NCBI RefSeq assembly: GCF_021155765.1 | Contig: NC_060105.1 | Span: forward strand, 11,317,001-11,381,000 | From: Diprion similis | Taxonomy: Eukaryota > Arthropoda > Insecta > Hymenoptera > Diprionidae | Length of the DNA stretch: 64,000 bases | Direction: 5' to 3' | Shown: positions 14,001 through 29,000 of the stretch, one piece after another | Layout of the letters: every line of letters begins with the position of its first letter | How positions within the stretch are numbered: position 1 is the stretch's first letter | Made by a program: the position numbers and the translations under genes | The notes under the pieces: model-generated | Told to the model about the DNA's origin: nothing | The model's database searches: none | What the model saw: the letters and a program-made list of their open reading frames with translations, nothing else

Positions 14001-17000
14001 ATGGTAAGTCATGTGTATCTGTCTTGATCAGGTGTCAATCTCTTTACGTACTTCGATCTATCAACTTCAATTCATTTTTTAACCTAATGCTGTGAGTATT
14101 AGACAGACAGTCATAGGAGATGACGCGGTGTGCTCGAGCTAGTCTGGGCACCTACGCGTTTATTGTTAAGGTTGAAATGGTTCACCAACTGACCTACGTT
14201 GGCTGTCGGCCATTAGTAATTACGTTATACTCAATGGTTTAGCATAACACATCAGCCATACGTATCTGACAAACGGTTTCTTACTCCAACGTCCAATGAG
14301 GTGCACTAAATGTGCGGCTGTATTTTCCTCATGAACGTACGCGATCAAAAAAAGGCTATAACTGTACGGAGAGTGTGTAAAATTTGAGCGTAAATCACTA
14401 GGGACGTAAGATTTATGATTAAACTACCAGCTGCACTACTAAACTAGTACGAGAGTAGCTTATTCAGTAAGTGAAGATGATGAAATTGATGATTTGTTAG
14501 TGCTGTGGTGACCACTTCTGAAGTCCCTTGATCATTACAGATTCACTTCGTTAAATACAATAATTACAAACACGTGGTTTATAATTTGAACAGTTTATAT
14601 TTTTAACTTTGCAAATTAATTCATTCTCTACAAAAGATAGAAGACAGTGTGATGTAACCTGACACCTGAACAATTGAACCAGCAATTAAAAAAGAAATTA
14701 AATTCGAAGAGTAGACTTCTCTATAAAAGTAATCATATTCTGAGGTGAAAGTCGTCAATTTTTTACTTTCTTGGCATATAGTTCGGTGTAATAGATTGCC
14801 AGTTGAATGGTGCACGCTAATTTGAGACTAGCAGAATCATTTGAGCAACTTTCAAGATCGGTTAACCTACAAATTGCTTAAAAACAGCAAAATGGTCCAA
14901 AACGAAAAAAGAGAGTGAGCGAGTGGAAGTCTATATTATTGGACGCACGTGTTGGTGGTGATTAGGCAATGAGTAGCTGAAATTTCTCCTCGAGTCAGCG
15001 ACACACCGTAATTGAGATGCTATCAATTAGGGAACACAACGCACCTAGTGCTTGTTAAACTGACGATGAGTCTTAAGATTTCAGGTGAATGTCTGCGCAA
15101 ATAAAGACGTCTCATTATCAGGTTCACTGAACCAAGCAAAGATGAATGCGGGCAATCGTGTTTTCGGAAGTGAACGATATTGGCATCTATGTATAGTTAA
15201 TAATGGACGATGAGCTTTCAGTTGCATGCGACTATTGTAGAGCGAATCGTGAATCATAAGTTAGGAACTTGAAGGTTTATTTTTTTTGGGTGGCCATGAT
15301 TGTAAGGAAAGCATAGCAAACGATCAATTCTCTTTTGAAAAATCGATAAAACCGTTATATTAAATTAAAAACATTCTAAGCTTTGTAATTATCCTAAGAA
15401 TTTCACCAACTTTCAGCAGAAATTCACAGGATATAATAATAATGCATCATCGAACGGCTAACAATCACGCGAAATAAATATAATCATGACTTATTATCAT
15501 TGGTGTTTTCAAAATATCTATTCCCAACAAAATGTCTCCAGTTTTTATCAGTTGCTACTGCACCGTGAAGAAGTAGCAATCATTATTTGTGTGACAACCT
15601 TTTGGCAAAGGTACAACTAGGTCATGGCAGATAGGAAGGAACGAATCGAAAGATTGAAATTTAGATGGAAGCTCGAAGATGGGCTTGCATTATTTAAATT
15701 AGGTTGTGTAATAGCGCAAAAAATCATTCACATTCAAGTCTGAATCTTATTACCTGGGATATTATTTTAACAATAAAAAGTAATCGTCGAGGGAAAAATC
15801 GTTCCAGGTCTTGACCAAGAGACAGTTCCGGCAGAACTTCCGGTTTCCGGCGACCCTTCTACCGAGACCACGCTGGAGCTGATATTCCCTGGCAAGCATC
15901 CAATCTTCACTCTGGTTGGTAAAAGGCTAAAACTTTTGGAACCCCTCGACAGAGATGCGGAGAATCTTTCGCACGTTGTTTTTCAGGTGAGCACGTACTG
16001 TACAACGCAGTCTTTGGTAAAAAGGAGCGGGTAAATTACCGTATTTTATAATTAAAGAAATCGTTATTGGATGATTTAGAATTTACTTACCACGCGATCA
16101 AAAAATCTTGAGTTTTCTAGGTGTTCCTGTATCCATACAGCTTCGCTTCAAACTTAAACAGCATACACGTGACTCCATAGAGAAATTGATTTTTAGACAA
16201 GCATTCCTTCTTCAAGTGTCAGTCTATAGATCGAAGTGCTATGGAACTTTTTCAGATTCTATTGTGCAATCCAAGCTTCCAATTATTTAGCATCATTACT
16301 CCGTTTTCCAGCCTGTATACTCTGATTCCCGTTTCACCTGTCAGAAGTAAATCTCACACTGAACACAGGTGTAAAATTGAAAATTGAATAATTTTATGTT
16401 TCTTATCTTACATTTTGTTTTTTTTCTGCCAGCTAACATGTACGGTAAAATCAACAAACAAGAAACGAACCATTCCTATAATCGTCAGAGTCTCTGACGT
16501 CAACGACAATGCCCCAAAGTTCATCAATACGCCATACGAGACTACGGTGCCCGAGGTAAGTTGACCCATAATCAGTACCTTTACACTCATCTTTTTGGCG
16601 CGAATATGAAAACCGCCACAAACGTCTCTATGTGGTGTGCTGTCATTATTGACAAAAGGAATCGTTGTTTCCATTGCGACTGATTTGAACAGTAATAACG
16701 AGGCGTATCCATGGCCCTTTGGTGACAATTGATTACATCCGAAGGGTCCTATTAGTCAGTCGCCCACGATGTGCAGGTACTTCCTAAAGACGTATAGTTG
16801 GGCGTCTGTGAAGAATTTCTCCGACATTTTTCCCGCGTGATAAAATGCGCTAGAGTTTTCGTGATAGAGAATGAATCGCGATAAGCTTATATGCAGTTGG
16901 AGAGAAACGTGTAACGTGGGCAGTTAACCTCCTCCCAACCTATCGGATTCAATTTAATTCCATTTACTTGGGGTTATATTGAAATCGAAGGTATCGCGTT

Positions 17001-20000
17001 ACACGTTGACTCACTATCAGATTAGCACATCGCGCAGCTTATTAGAAGCCAATTCGAACTATGAGTCAGACTTCATCGATTACTTCACCCCGTTCTTTCA
17101 TTCTTGTGAATGAGTAGAAGTACCAATAGGTATTGCATGGTTGGAAATGCTGTCTGACAAAATTGGCACGATGTGAATCGGTTTGTCTAAAACTGCAATG
17201 TGCTTAATGTTTTTCGACTAATTAGTGCTTTACACCTCGATTTTCACAATCTACGCATATGCGGTGCTCAATTTTTACCTTCCCACTGGTAGTACAATGA
17301 TGAGAAATTTTATTTCTTTGTTAACCAGATCTAGTACAATTAAACACCTCACTAATCATCGTATTTTCTCGGCAAATTAATTCTGAATGTTCACGTTTCA
17401 CACGCTTGAAGAAAAAAATTACCCATTTCAAAATACAGTCGCAAATACAGACGGCGATCATCAGAGAACATGTTCCATCATCAGACCACAAGTGCCTATG
17501 TACCACAATGCGTAGTACACTAAGTAAAAACTCGATTGCCAGTAACTGTTGCAGTTACCAACAGTTCAAGTGCAATTGTTGAATCCAATCATCAGCGATT
17601 GCTTCTTCTAATTCTCAGCTGACCCCCGTTGGATCGACGATCTTCAAGAACATCATGGCACAAGACGCGGATGCTGGTGTCAACGGACTCGTCGAGTATT
17701 CGATAGCCCCTGGCGACGGGACGGGTATTGGAAACAGTAACGGAGTTGGGCGGGACCGAATCACCACTGCCGACGGGTACGGTTATTTTAGCATCAACTT
17801 ACCTCATCAGGGACAAGTCACCGTCAACCGGACACTCGACTACGAGAAGACCCAGCGTTACCTCGTCACCGTCGTCGCTTCGGTGAGTACGTTACTGACC
17901 GATCATCAAGACCGAGATCATGACGTTTCCTTTCCTTAATACTAGGTCATCCGGTGCACCAAGATAATTTTTTATTTTCTCGTTAGTGGGTGCCGGTATG
18001 CAATCGGTTCTCTACAAACGCGGCGCACCGTGATTTTAATTCATTTTCATGAAAAAAGCTCGCTTGCAAAGGGATTACGCGAAGTTGAAAAGGGATGACT
18101 GGGTACCAATAGAGCTTATAGGAAGATAAGATGGTCGTATATGTCCGGCGGTGGTCAGTCGTGTGGGCTGAACTCCTCGAAGTGACTCAGACCGAGTCTG
18201 CGGCAGCGATTGCAAGCCATATTCGCGCATTTGCATATCTACTCGACTCTCTTCTCGTCGTTCGCTCACGCCTGCACTAGGCAAGGTTGGTCTTTGATGG
18301 CTGCGTTCGCCGACTATACGAGGCGAGCAATATTCTCTTTTGCAGGTGCATCTTAAATATAATTGAAGTCTTGGTACGTACCTGCCTAGCCGGGCTCGAC
18401 CGCTCGACGAAGTATGTAATATGAGCCAGCGCATGTCATTATAAGCTATCCTGATTGGCAATTCTATTATAAACTGATAAATTTTCTTTTGCTTTCGATA
18501 CTCTTCTTCGTGGTAATATTCAATGTGTACCATCTCTAGCTATTCCATTGAATCTTTACGCCAGACTTAAGGTGCTTATAAAGACCCGTTGTACACCTCG
18601 AAAATGCGGGAATGCAAAACTCTTATACCGCTCAAGCGATCTGAGTGAAACTTGGGCAGTTAATGCCTTATTTTGGCAGAAAGTGGAGCGTCTTTTTACT
18701 TTTTCAAAATTTGGAAAAAAATCTTACACATTGGTTACCACTCACAAAAATTGCCCAAATTTTCACAGTTGCACTAAATGGATCGACCTATACGGTATGA
18801 TGCCACTCGGCGGTGACGAAACACACATTTTGAGCCCAGTCCCATGAGATTTGATGGTGAAATGACGAAATGGCAGCTGATCTGGTTTTCGATTATGAAT
18901 TATTAATTATTCTCTTCGTTCTAATACCGGTCTCATCGCACATCAACAAGAAGAATTTGGATCAGGTGGAATGAATATTTTGCACAATTACTTAGCCATG
19001 GTATCTCGTAATGAGACGATCGTAGTCTTCAGTCACCACATTTTTCTTCAGCAACCATCGATCGGATCTTCGTCGAAATTCGAGTCGCACTGAGAGGCGT
19101 GATCAGAATGTGGTATAACTACTTTGGTCGCTGCATTTGCGTATACGCATAACTATCGCGTCAACGGCCCTATCAACAAAGAACAAAGAGCCGTCAGGGT
19201 TGGGTATAAGTTTCTAGGCAGTGGGCAGTCAGTCTTTCTTACACAATACGCTGTCTGCGTTACGTGCCGCAACGTGGAACGTTTGCTTGCTTGGCTAGGC
19301 GAGGCAGTCGCCGTTTTGCATCGGTCACCGTTCGACGTGGATACCATTTTCACGGTGTTTCTTATCGCGCGTGTCTTCAACAAGTTCCCAGAATTTACAT
19401 TCAATCGGATCAAGTACGACTCGAAGTTGATGTTGTTTGAGACGCGGCGTCGCGATGAGCTTTTCGTCCTTGCTTTCACCCGCTGAAAGACTCCTTCGCA
19501 ATCTGATCCAAGAGCTTTTGCTCACTCTTCCGAGATGCTGAGTCCACTGACGAGTATCTCGACGAGGAGGTGCTGGGTGCTGCGACGCCTCCAGGTGCTT
19601 ATCAGCAAAGCCGGAAATGCGCGTATTTTCCCGATCGTCGACGAGTTTGTCTCAGCCTGGGGTTGCATGCTTCGATAAGATCAGGAATCGGGATTACCGT
19701 GTAATATCACCCGGCCCACACACCTTCGTATTTCATTGCTCGCGTCTCTCGATGCTCGAAGTGTCTCTCTCTCTATGCGTGCTTGCAGCTGAGTCTAGCG
19801 GTGTTTTATCTTTCTTGGCGTCCCTCTGACAACGCGGAAGAAATTGAACTGTAATCACTAATCGGTAACTGGGAATAGTTAATCGGTAATGACCGTCCGG
19901 CGACACGTTACACACGTCGGCGTCTCCTTCTTTTTTAACGTTCTCCATCCAGCAGTTGAGCTTGTAAAGCCAGCAGTCACAAACATTAGTCAGGAGCCTC

Positions 20001-23000
20001 TGGGCAGATCGCTTGAGTTTCATATTTTTCATTATAGTGTCGAGTATTTCTTTCAATAGATCCAATGTCAAAGTATAGTTCTCTCAAAACGACTTTGCAT
20101 GCAGGGCAACAACCAACAATCATTGAAGATAATGCCAAGTGTTTCTTGTACCGTTTTTGAACTGAACTTGAACTTGGTTGTAATAAGTCTTTACTATATT
20201 TACTTACTGTTCTTTTGTTTTTCAAGTTAACTTTTTAAATACTTTTTAAATGGTTAGCTTACAATTAATACCGAAAGAGATGTCACCCTGAGCATATCTA
20301 CCAAGATAAAAATTGTAAGATCTTTAAATTTTCAACAGTTCATTACGGTGAACGCAATTTTGCCATTGTATCGTATTTACATTCAAACGATCCGTCCATT
20401 CGGAAGTCGTAACTCTCCTCTCTTACGTGGAAGAAAGCTATATTCATAATATCTTGTGCAACGATATGCGTCACGATTGACGTGCAACGTTTGATAATAA
20501 TGAATCCACGTGTCTTTTAAAAATAAAATCTTGACCAACTTTCAAATGTCTGTCAGAGCGAATACAAGTGTCCTATAACTACCGTGCAAGCTAACAATGA
20601 GGCTTTTTAATTGGGTGAAAGTGTTGTTCGGCCTCGGGACCGTGTGTGCCAGCTCTGTTCCTGGCTACAGCAGCAGCTTCCCATCGGTGAGTGCCTCCTT
20701 GGAATGTAGACTTCGCCCCATTTGATACCTGCTATTGCTATCCCATAACCATGCAATGTCGTAACCTTTGTTACATTGCAGGCTGACAATACTCGCGACT
20801 TGTCTTTTGCCGTCAATCTATTCTTCACTCTGGTTTCATCTTTAGTACTTTTCAGACATTGCCGATATTGTTGATCAACCTTTTATTGCAAGCCTTAAGT
20901 CCACACTTCACGAGAGTACTTTTTCCAAGCATACAACCCAAGATTCTATCAGACTCCAATAACGTTTCAAGCAACTTCTTTCCAGTTGGCGTGAATCACG
21001 CGTTATCAACTTTTGACCAAAAACTTTGTTTTGCTAAAATAGGAAAGCAATCATGCGCATTGGAAAAAAATTACTGTAAAGTGATACTCGTGCACCTTCA
21101 ACATATATTTTCTCTGACTATGTGCAAGCCCAACTCTGATTACATATGCAGCATTGTCTCTTGACATTTTCAGCCCCCATTCCTGATAACTCGAAACTAC
21201 GGGACATTGGTTTTTGAATATATTTAATACCTTTGACCAACCCACGACCAACTATAGTGCGTACGTATTTTAGACTGAATACCTTCAAACTATAATACCA
21301 GTTTCCGTTATCCAGGCGAGTTACTCGTACGCCAAGGTCCCAATTCTGATAAGCTTGGAGCAACTAACGTCGCGCAATCCTACTTTTATGTGTTCCAAGA
21401 ACAGATAATTTAAACATAGTCGTGGAAAACTCGATGCGAATTACATGTATAGGTATAACCAGCCTGCCACAGCTAACGAACCAGAACAAAAGCAACTGTT
21501 TTCCGTAGAGATTACGAATAGCAACTCCATAGTTTGAACGATTTTCCGCAACTCTTGTCATGAAAGCTAGTCCTCGTGGATGAAATATTACTCGGCAATA
21601 AGCCACTGCGCGTCACGCCCTTCAAATATTTGCGCTTTATTCACGATCGGAAAACCTCCCTCTCGTTCTCCTTCAGTCATTATTCATTTTTCTTTATCGA
21701 TTTAACCATTTATACAGACAAAATTCATTTCCGAGAGGTTCCGTGAAAACCTTTTTCCGATATTGAAATGGTGATTCAAAGCATTTTGAACTATAGTTTT
21801 TGGTATCTGAAAAAATTATATCCGCTTCTGAAAATCCAGATTCTTCTATTTTCTTATGGTTTGTCATCGTCTTTGCAAAGTAAAACTGCTAAATCTAAAA
21901 TTCGATACTGCGGAATAAGAAGATATGCTCAAATTTGGTAATTCGATAAGATAAGCGACTCAATCCACGTCCGAGTTACGATCTATTTTTTCGCAACCAA
22001 CGACTGACCCAGATATTATTTAGCATGTATATCAGCTGCATGGATAGGTGCAGGCAATATACGGGCATATCCACTCTACCAGAAATACACAGAGAATTTT
22101 CCACTTCTGTTATTCGCGTTCCAAACAGTAAAATGTAGGCCAAGGGTATTCCATATTATCTGGGCGTTTCTACACTACAATTGACATCGGTTTTAAATTG
22201 AATTCTTCGCATTCCATGGCTACAAAATATTCTTCAAGAACGTTGCACCAGGACAAGAAACTATGCGTCTTTTCATGCATACATCAATAATGCATTAGCA
22301 ATGGTACCTTCTGAAAGAGGCCTTTGAATAACGTTTAATATGGCGTCACATGCGAAACAAAACTACTGCATTTAGTTCACTACATTCAGGTGCAAAGCAA
22401 TGATTTGCACGAATAATCATGCTGTAAGAAAATTCATACAAACTAAGTCCAGTCATAAACTTTAAGAAATGGAGGTGAAGATAGGTGATTGACATGTTGT
22501 TTGATTTTTATCGGCTTAACGTTGAATTTGAACTGACAATATGGGCGGCATGTTAGTCAAGGTAATTGCCGCTATTTTCAAAACTGATCGAGTCGTGAAT
22601 GCATTAATTACAATGAATCGGCAGAACTTAGCTGCTTATAAACGGATCACCGTTAACTGCTCATTAAAGTTACAGCAAATATTGATGAATAAGTAAAAAT
22701 TTTCCAACACCAGGGCTGAGGATGAAAAGTCGCCCTGTTTAGATGAATTTCAATCCATTTATGACGTATAAAAGTGTTATGATGGAAGCAAAAGAAAAGA
22801 AAAGAATTTACAATAACATCACACAATTCTACAACCCTCTGCAAATCAAATGGCCGTTATATAGATGTCCGGAAAATTCAGTGATTTCAAGAACTTTTTT
22901 TTAACAATATAGTAGATGCAATATAAAATCTGTTTAATGGTCTTTATTGTGTATAGTTTGAAGATAGTTGACAATTTTTTCAAATACAATTTTCAATAAA

Positions 23001-26000
23001 TAAATATTTTCATAAAAGATTAGCTAGAGAAGTACGTAGCGGTATTAAAAAATATCGTTTTTTGTCAAAATGGCTCACGACTGGAATAAAGTTTCCGTTT
23101 CTCGACGAAAAATTACGTTGATAACTGTTTATAGAACACTTTTCTAGACACTGTAATTTAAAAATTACAGCGAACATGTCAAGTATATCGGTAAACATTC
23201 GTTAAAGTTGTGTTTTATCTAGCTTGGGGAATATAGTTTCGAGATAAACGCGCTCAACTTTGATTCGTTTAAAGTTTTGACTTCGATTTTGACACTGATT
23301 TCTTTGTCAGATGGAATGTAGATCATTTTGAGAAGATTTAGCCAACTTTTGCTATCAAACGACTATTGACTGATAACTGCTACAAGTTATCATAACAACA
23401 TAAGTTTACTACTTGGTGGGACAGAATTTCACAGCTAAAGCCCCGTTTTGACTAAGTTGGCTTCCCTCCTTGGCAGACAAAAATGTTGCCACGATAAAAT
23501 CTCACCAATTTTAAGGGTCTCTTCAAGAGACTTATAGAGTTCAATTATTTTGCGCATGCATAGTCGGTCGCTTGGATTGCTAACTTTTCTCTACGTGCTT
23601 TCCCCATTTCCTCGTGGTAATAACATTGAATAGTGAATCACTGGGCTTCGTTTAATATTGCTATACACAATCAATAAGATTGAAGAATCAGTACCAAATG
23701 AAAAAATTACTAATTGAAAAAATACCACTGAAGTGGGATGGGACCGGTTCATCAACTGTTCGTAAAAGGCCCACTAAAACATTTGTAGCCATGCATCGTA
23801 CTTCTATAAGGTAAAATGTTAAATGAGACGTGCCTAGATAATTAAACACAAATTGAATATTCCGGTTTCTTTAACTATGACAAATCTGGCTTGACAGCTT
23901 TATTAATAAATCAATATTGCAAATAGTGTAATAAATCTCCATTTTAATTAGACAGAATTATTGATACTAATCGAGCCCTATTTCTTATCGCTTGTTACAG
24001 TGAAAATAGAACTTATCAAATAATCAATACCAAACAAGTGCTGCTTGAGTCATTTCTTTGACTTAAATTTTATGCTGCTGAAATAACAAATTAAAAACTT
24101 GATACCTCCCAATCTGAAAATGAAATCTAGGTGTATAGGAATTATCTCTTCGAACGTTCAAAGTAAAAAAAAAATTTATGTCCAGCACAATACAATTTCG
24201 AAAAAAAGTACTCCAATAGGTATAGTCATCGCAGATGCATTTTAGTGAAATTTTCTGTGGATATACACTGTTAGCAAGCCTGTTATGTCAAATTTTAAAA
24301 TGGAATTTAATCAATGGCGTAGCGGGTAATGGTGACATTGACGAAATTTTGTGCAAATTGCTGCACGTAACAAGAATCAGCATCGCAGCTTAACTTTGAT
24401 ACAAAACACTTGACAGACTTGGTGTGTATTAGGATCAAACCCACTTCCTGCTCTCAGATCATTCAGCTATCTCACTCAGCTTTTTTTATAAACAAAATTG
24501 TTTTTGTAGAGGTGGTCGCAGTCTTTTGCAGTTATTGGTCAGAGTTGAATTACATTTATCTTAGCACACTTTCTTTGGTTCTTAACCGTCTTTATCAATT
24601 GTCACCGCGTTATATTATAACTTTCGACACTTTGCGATTGGCTTGCAATATGAATACCCTTGGTTGACATACTTTGTGCGAAAGCCAATCGTGGAACTTG
24701 ATAAGCAAAGTAATAAGAGGCGCCACAAGATACGGAAAGGACATCTGATGAAATAGAAAGCTTTTCACCTTTTTATGCTGCTTGGACCGCTATTTACCGC
24801 GAAAGGAAGCCTTCAAATTCTAAGAAATCATTTCCTCTCAATTGTTTTTGTGGAATAAAGGATCAAAGATACGACGTCATTCAGCACACAACCCAATACT
24901 TGTCTCAATTTATTCAATACTTTCCTATTATTTCTCTATCGCATTAAACGGTCGAAGCTGAGACGTACGATAAGATTCGAAAATCTTAAAATTTCGAGAA
25001 ATGGAAACAATCCTTATTATAGAAATCGATGTTATAGGCATACTCGATAACGAAGCATAATGGCCTCCTGCGATCCACCAATCTCGTCTGTAGAGTAAAT
25101 TCGAGTTATCTCAAGCTGATGGGGGTCAAGATTATTTAAACGAGTTTAAACAACTCGAGTGAAGCCAAATCACGGAGCTTGCAGTGAAATAATAACATTT
25201 ACGTGACTTTTGTTGTTGTTGACTATTTAATCATTTCACGCAAGTAGGTTTTCGATTGAAAAAATACTGATTCTAAATTATCTGAGTAATTGTAAAGCGG
25301 AGATCAATTTGAGGTAACCATAATTGGTTGTAGCGAACACAATGCTTCAGTTGACCTCCATGGAAAGGAAAGTTTGCTGTTAGAAGCAAATTCAGTTATA
25401 CTGGTGACATCCAATTAAGTAATATATTTTTATCTTCATCTTAATCGCTTCAATACACTTCTTCTGTACTTTAGAATCTAAGCGGAACTGAGCAGAGATG
25501 AACACATTGATTATCTGAGTAATAGATATGGAAATCGTGAACAGATGTTGGCCTTATTTTTTTACATTGACAGACTGGTTGGTAAAACGATAGACTAAAC
25601 GTGCAAAAACATTATAAATGTTACAGGACCGAGCAAGGAACGGCTCTCAAAGATTTTCTTCGACCACCACGCTAACGGTGAACATTAAGGATGACGACGA
25701 CCAGGATCCGTCCTTCATTTACCAAGGCTGCATGCTGTCCGACGGTGCTTGCATCAATCCCGAATACTCTGCATCCGTGAGTCGCCATTTAATGCCATTC
25801 ATATCCTTAAGTCCAGATCAAGCAATTCTTATGTCTCTACCTTAACGCAGGTGTCGAGTGGAATTCTATCGGGCATTCTTAACATTTCGCCAGAGAAGAT
25901 TCAAGCCGTAGATATGGACAGCATTAATGCACCGATTCACTACTCATTCCTCAGCGGAAACCCACCGAATTACGGAGAATTTTTTGAAATCAATCAAAAT

Positions 26001-29000
26001 ACCGGTGCCGTGAAGCAAATCAAGGCAGTTGACACCACGGTCACAAAGAAATTCGACATCATCATCAAGGTGTGTTCCATTGGCCAGTATATTCGGATAA
26101 ATGTTTCACGCTGTTAAATCAACAAAGCAAATTCAAAAAAATTAACAAATTTTCATTGATAGGCTGTCGAGGTGTCTGAGGCTTCGAGATCTGCGACAGC
26201 GAAGCTGACTATCACGGTCAAGCCTGTGGATAGCAATCCTCCGGCGATCACAGCCTCATCCGTAGAAGGTTTCGTCGACGAGAATGCCCCTGTGGGAACT
26301 AAAGTAATCGACCAGAATGGCAACCCCATAGTCCTAAATGTTTCCGATGCAGACCTGGTAAGTGTACACCAAAGATGTCGAATATCGCGAGACGAGTAAG
26401 TGTGGATGAGGTAGTTTCGATGTCAGTTTGCCTTTTGCGATAACTTTCCTTATCACTGTTAATCTCAACTCTAGAGAATGCGTGACTTTCCACCTTGTGC
26501 ATGTGATTACGTAACAGGTTGTCTCTGACATCGATCAATCGAAACACTTGACAAGTAAGACCAATAGTGCTTTTCGCATCACTAACATTCTCGTGTACAT
26601 GGCATCCAGTATTTCATTTAAAATCTGGTACCTGGCAACAAAAAATTAACTATGCTTGGTTACAAAATAACTTCTCGCAAGCCAACCTGGTCGGACGCCT
26701 CGTCTCCAGATGCATCGAAGCTCATACATCGAATTTCTCTGTGCAGTCTACTGAATTTAAAGTGAATGTTGGACACACTGAAACGGAATAAATCCTTGAT
26801 CCTATTATCTATTCGTACAATGATGCTTTTTTCGTGATCCCTTCAAGGAAGATTCGAAGCATCGCTGTGAAGCGATGTGCCGTACTCGTCGATTTTCGTT
26901 CTGCCAAGAAACTCACCTCGAAATATTTCAGAGTCCGGAGGATCCACAGCCCACCTACACATTTGAACTGACGACCAACTTCTTCGCGATCGACTCGTCC
27001 GGAGTACTCGTTGTCAACGAGGAGAACCTCGACCGCGACCCGCCAAGTCCTGGACGGTTTCGATTTCAGGTTGTGGCCAGGGAAAAATCTGGCATCGCCG
27101 CTTCGTCGCCCTTGTCATTCGTGGTAACCCTTAACGACGTTAATGATAATGCTCCTGTTCTTCCAATGACGGCACCGATCACCGTACAAGCGGGTGAAAC
27201 GAAGCGAGAAGTTATCAAGGTGAGACTTTCGTTCCATTTTAGTTTTATTTGCTGTATATTTGTCAATCAACTGTTGCATGCATTTCAAGATTTCAAGCTT
27301 TCACCACTAAACAAAAAAACCCTCATTTATTCGAAATCAGATACATGATGTATCCAACCTGTTTTTTGTAAACCAAAAAATCAATAGAGACTGATTTTCA
27401 TTTATTTGTTAGGTATAATAGAATTTTGTAGCACACCCTTTACTATTCAATCCTGTTTTAAATAATCACTGAATTGACTAATCATCCAATAGAAATGTTT
27501 CCACACTCGTTGCACACAAAATTTTGTAGACATTGAAATCGAATCTGGAAGCCAAAATACGGCTTGCAGATACAAAATGTTGTTTTTTGTCAATTCAACT
27601 GTGGATTTTATTACAAAAGTGAACACTCATATTAGCTTCATGCAGTTTCAAAGTTTAGTTTCTTTCTCAACAGAAAATTTAAAATGAAACATTTTAAGAC
27701 TCTATTATGAAATTAATTGTCAAATGTTAACCATACATTTCGTACTACTTTCTGTTCACTTTCACATTGATATGGCTATAAATAGATCGATTAACAGCCA
27801 CATACAGTATTAAGGTGTCCAAAACAATACACCCGCCCAAGCTTATCCCGATCGTACCAAATTCTTGTGTCCTTCGCCTAAATAAATGAGTAAGATTTTC
27901 CACGATTACGAAAATAGGTGGAAGCCACGGATAATGACGAGGGTGAAAATGCTGAGATAACCTACAGTATCTATCACGTATCGAACAACGGGATACAGAA
28001 GTTCAAGATCGACTCAAAGTCGGGGGTCATAGAGTCCGTAGGGAAACTGAATGCTGGCGAGCAGTACAGTATCACGGTCCAGGCTACCGACAATGGTGGA
28101 AAGTTTACACAGACCATTGTCGAGGTGAATGTTATCCCGGGACCGAACACCAGGAGTCCTGTCTTCCAGCAGCCAGTCTACGAGGTCCAGGTCAGCGAAG
28201 GTGCTTCAATAAACTCTACTGTTGCCACAATCACCGTAAGTATTTGTGGACATTTTTTTGAAAACATGTTCAACATTTTGTCCCAGATCCTTATCACTAT
28301 TTTCGCCAATTAATTCCAGGCCATTGATCCAGAGAACGATCCTGTCTCGTATGCCATTCTCTCTGGAAATGACTTGCGCCAATTTGCGATCGGCGACAAG
28401 TCCGGAGTCATAACTGTCATAAGGAAACTTGACAGGGAGGATCTTACGCGTTATCAACTGGTAAGTGTGATCTTCTTTGCAACCCGGTATATTTTTATCT
28501 TCTATGCCAGTGTTTTGCATCATTTTAATCTGCAGCTAATCAAAGCGGAGGACACTGGTGGACTATCGAGCACAGCAACGGTCAATATCAAAGTGACTGA
28601 CATAAATGACAAGAATCCTGAGTTTGAGAACTTGCCTTACGAGTTCGCGGTCAAAGAAGGTGAAGCTAGGAAGCTGATTGGCCGAATACACGCTTCCGAC
28701 GCCGATGAAGGCATCAATGCTGAAGTCACTTATTTCGCCCCTGACGATATTCCATTTACTGTAGATCCCGAAACCGGCGACGTTCTGACTAAAGTTGCTC
28801 TCGATTACGAGCAAAATCACGTAAGTTTTGTCTTCGTAAGCGCAAATTTCGTTAATACGTACTAAAAGTATTTTAACCATCAACACCTGCAACCTTTCCA
28901 ATCAATGCGGTTCATCTCTCGATGACTACACGTGGTTTTTTATTTTTCCATCGTGAGATAACGACATAATGGATCAACTACTAAGGCACCAACATTCTAT

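Noticed and set aside
19124..19598. GC-richer patch with open frames on both strands, including a Ser-rich minus-strand frame ending at 19476
   Set aside because: No recognisable family, no consistent start or splice structure, and the Ser-rich frame has no start codon. It could be a relic of a coding or transposon sequence, but I cannot support it.
26847..26931. Upstream extension of Cad99C exon 9 (open frame from 26875)
   Set aside because: The ATATTTCAG acceptor at 26931 joins exon 8 in phase 0 and gives the expected EC4 sequence. The upstream part has no cadherin similarity.
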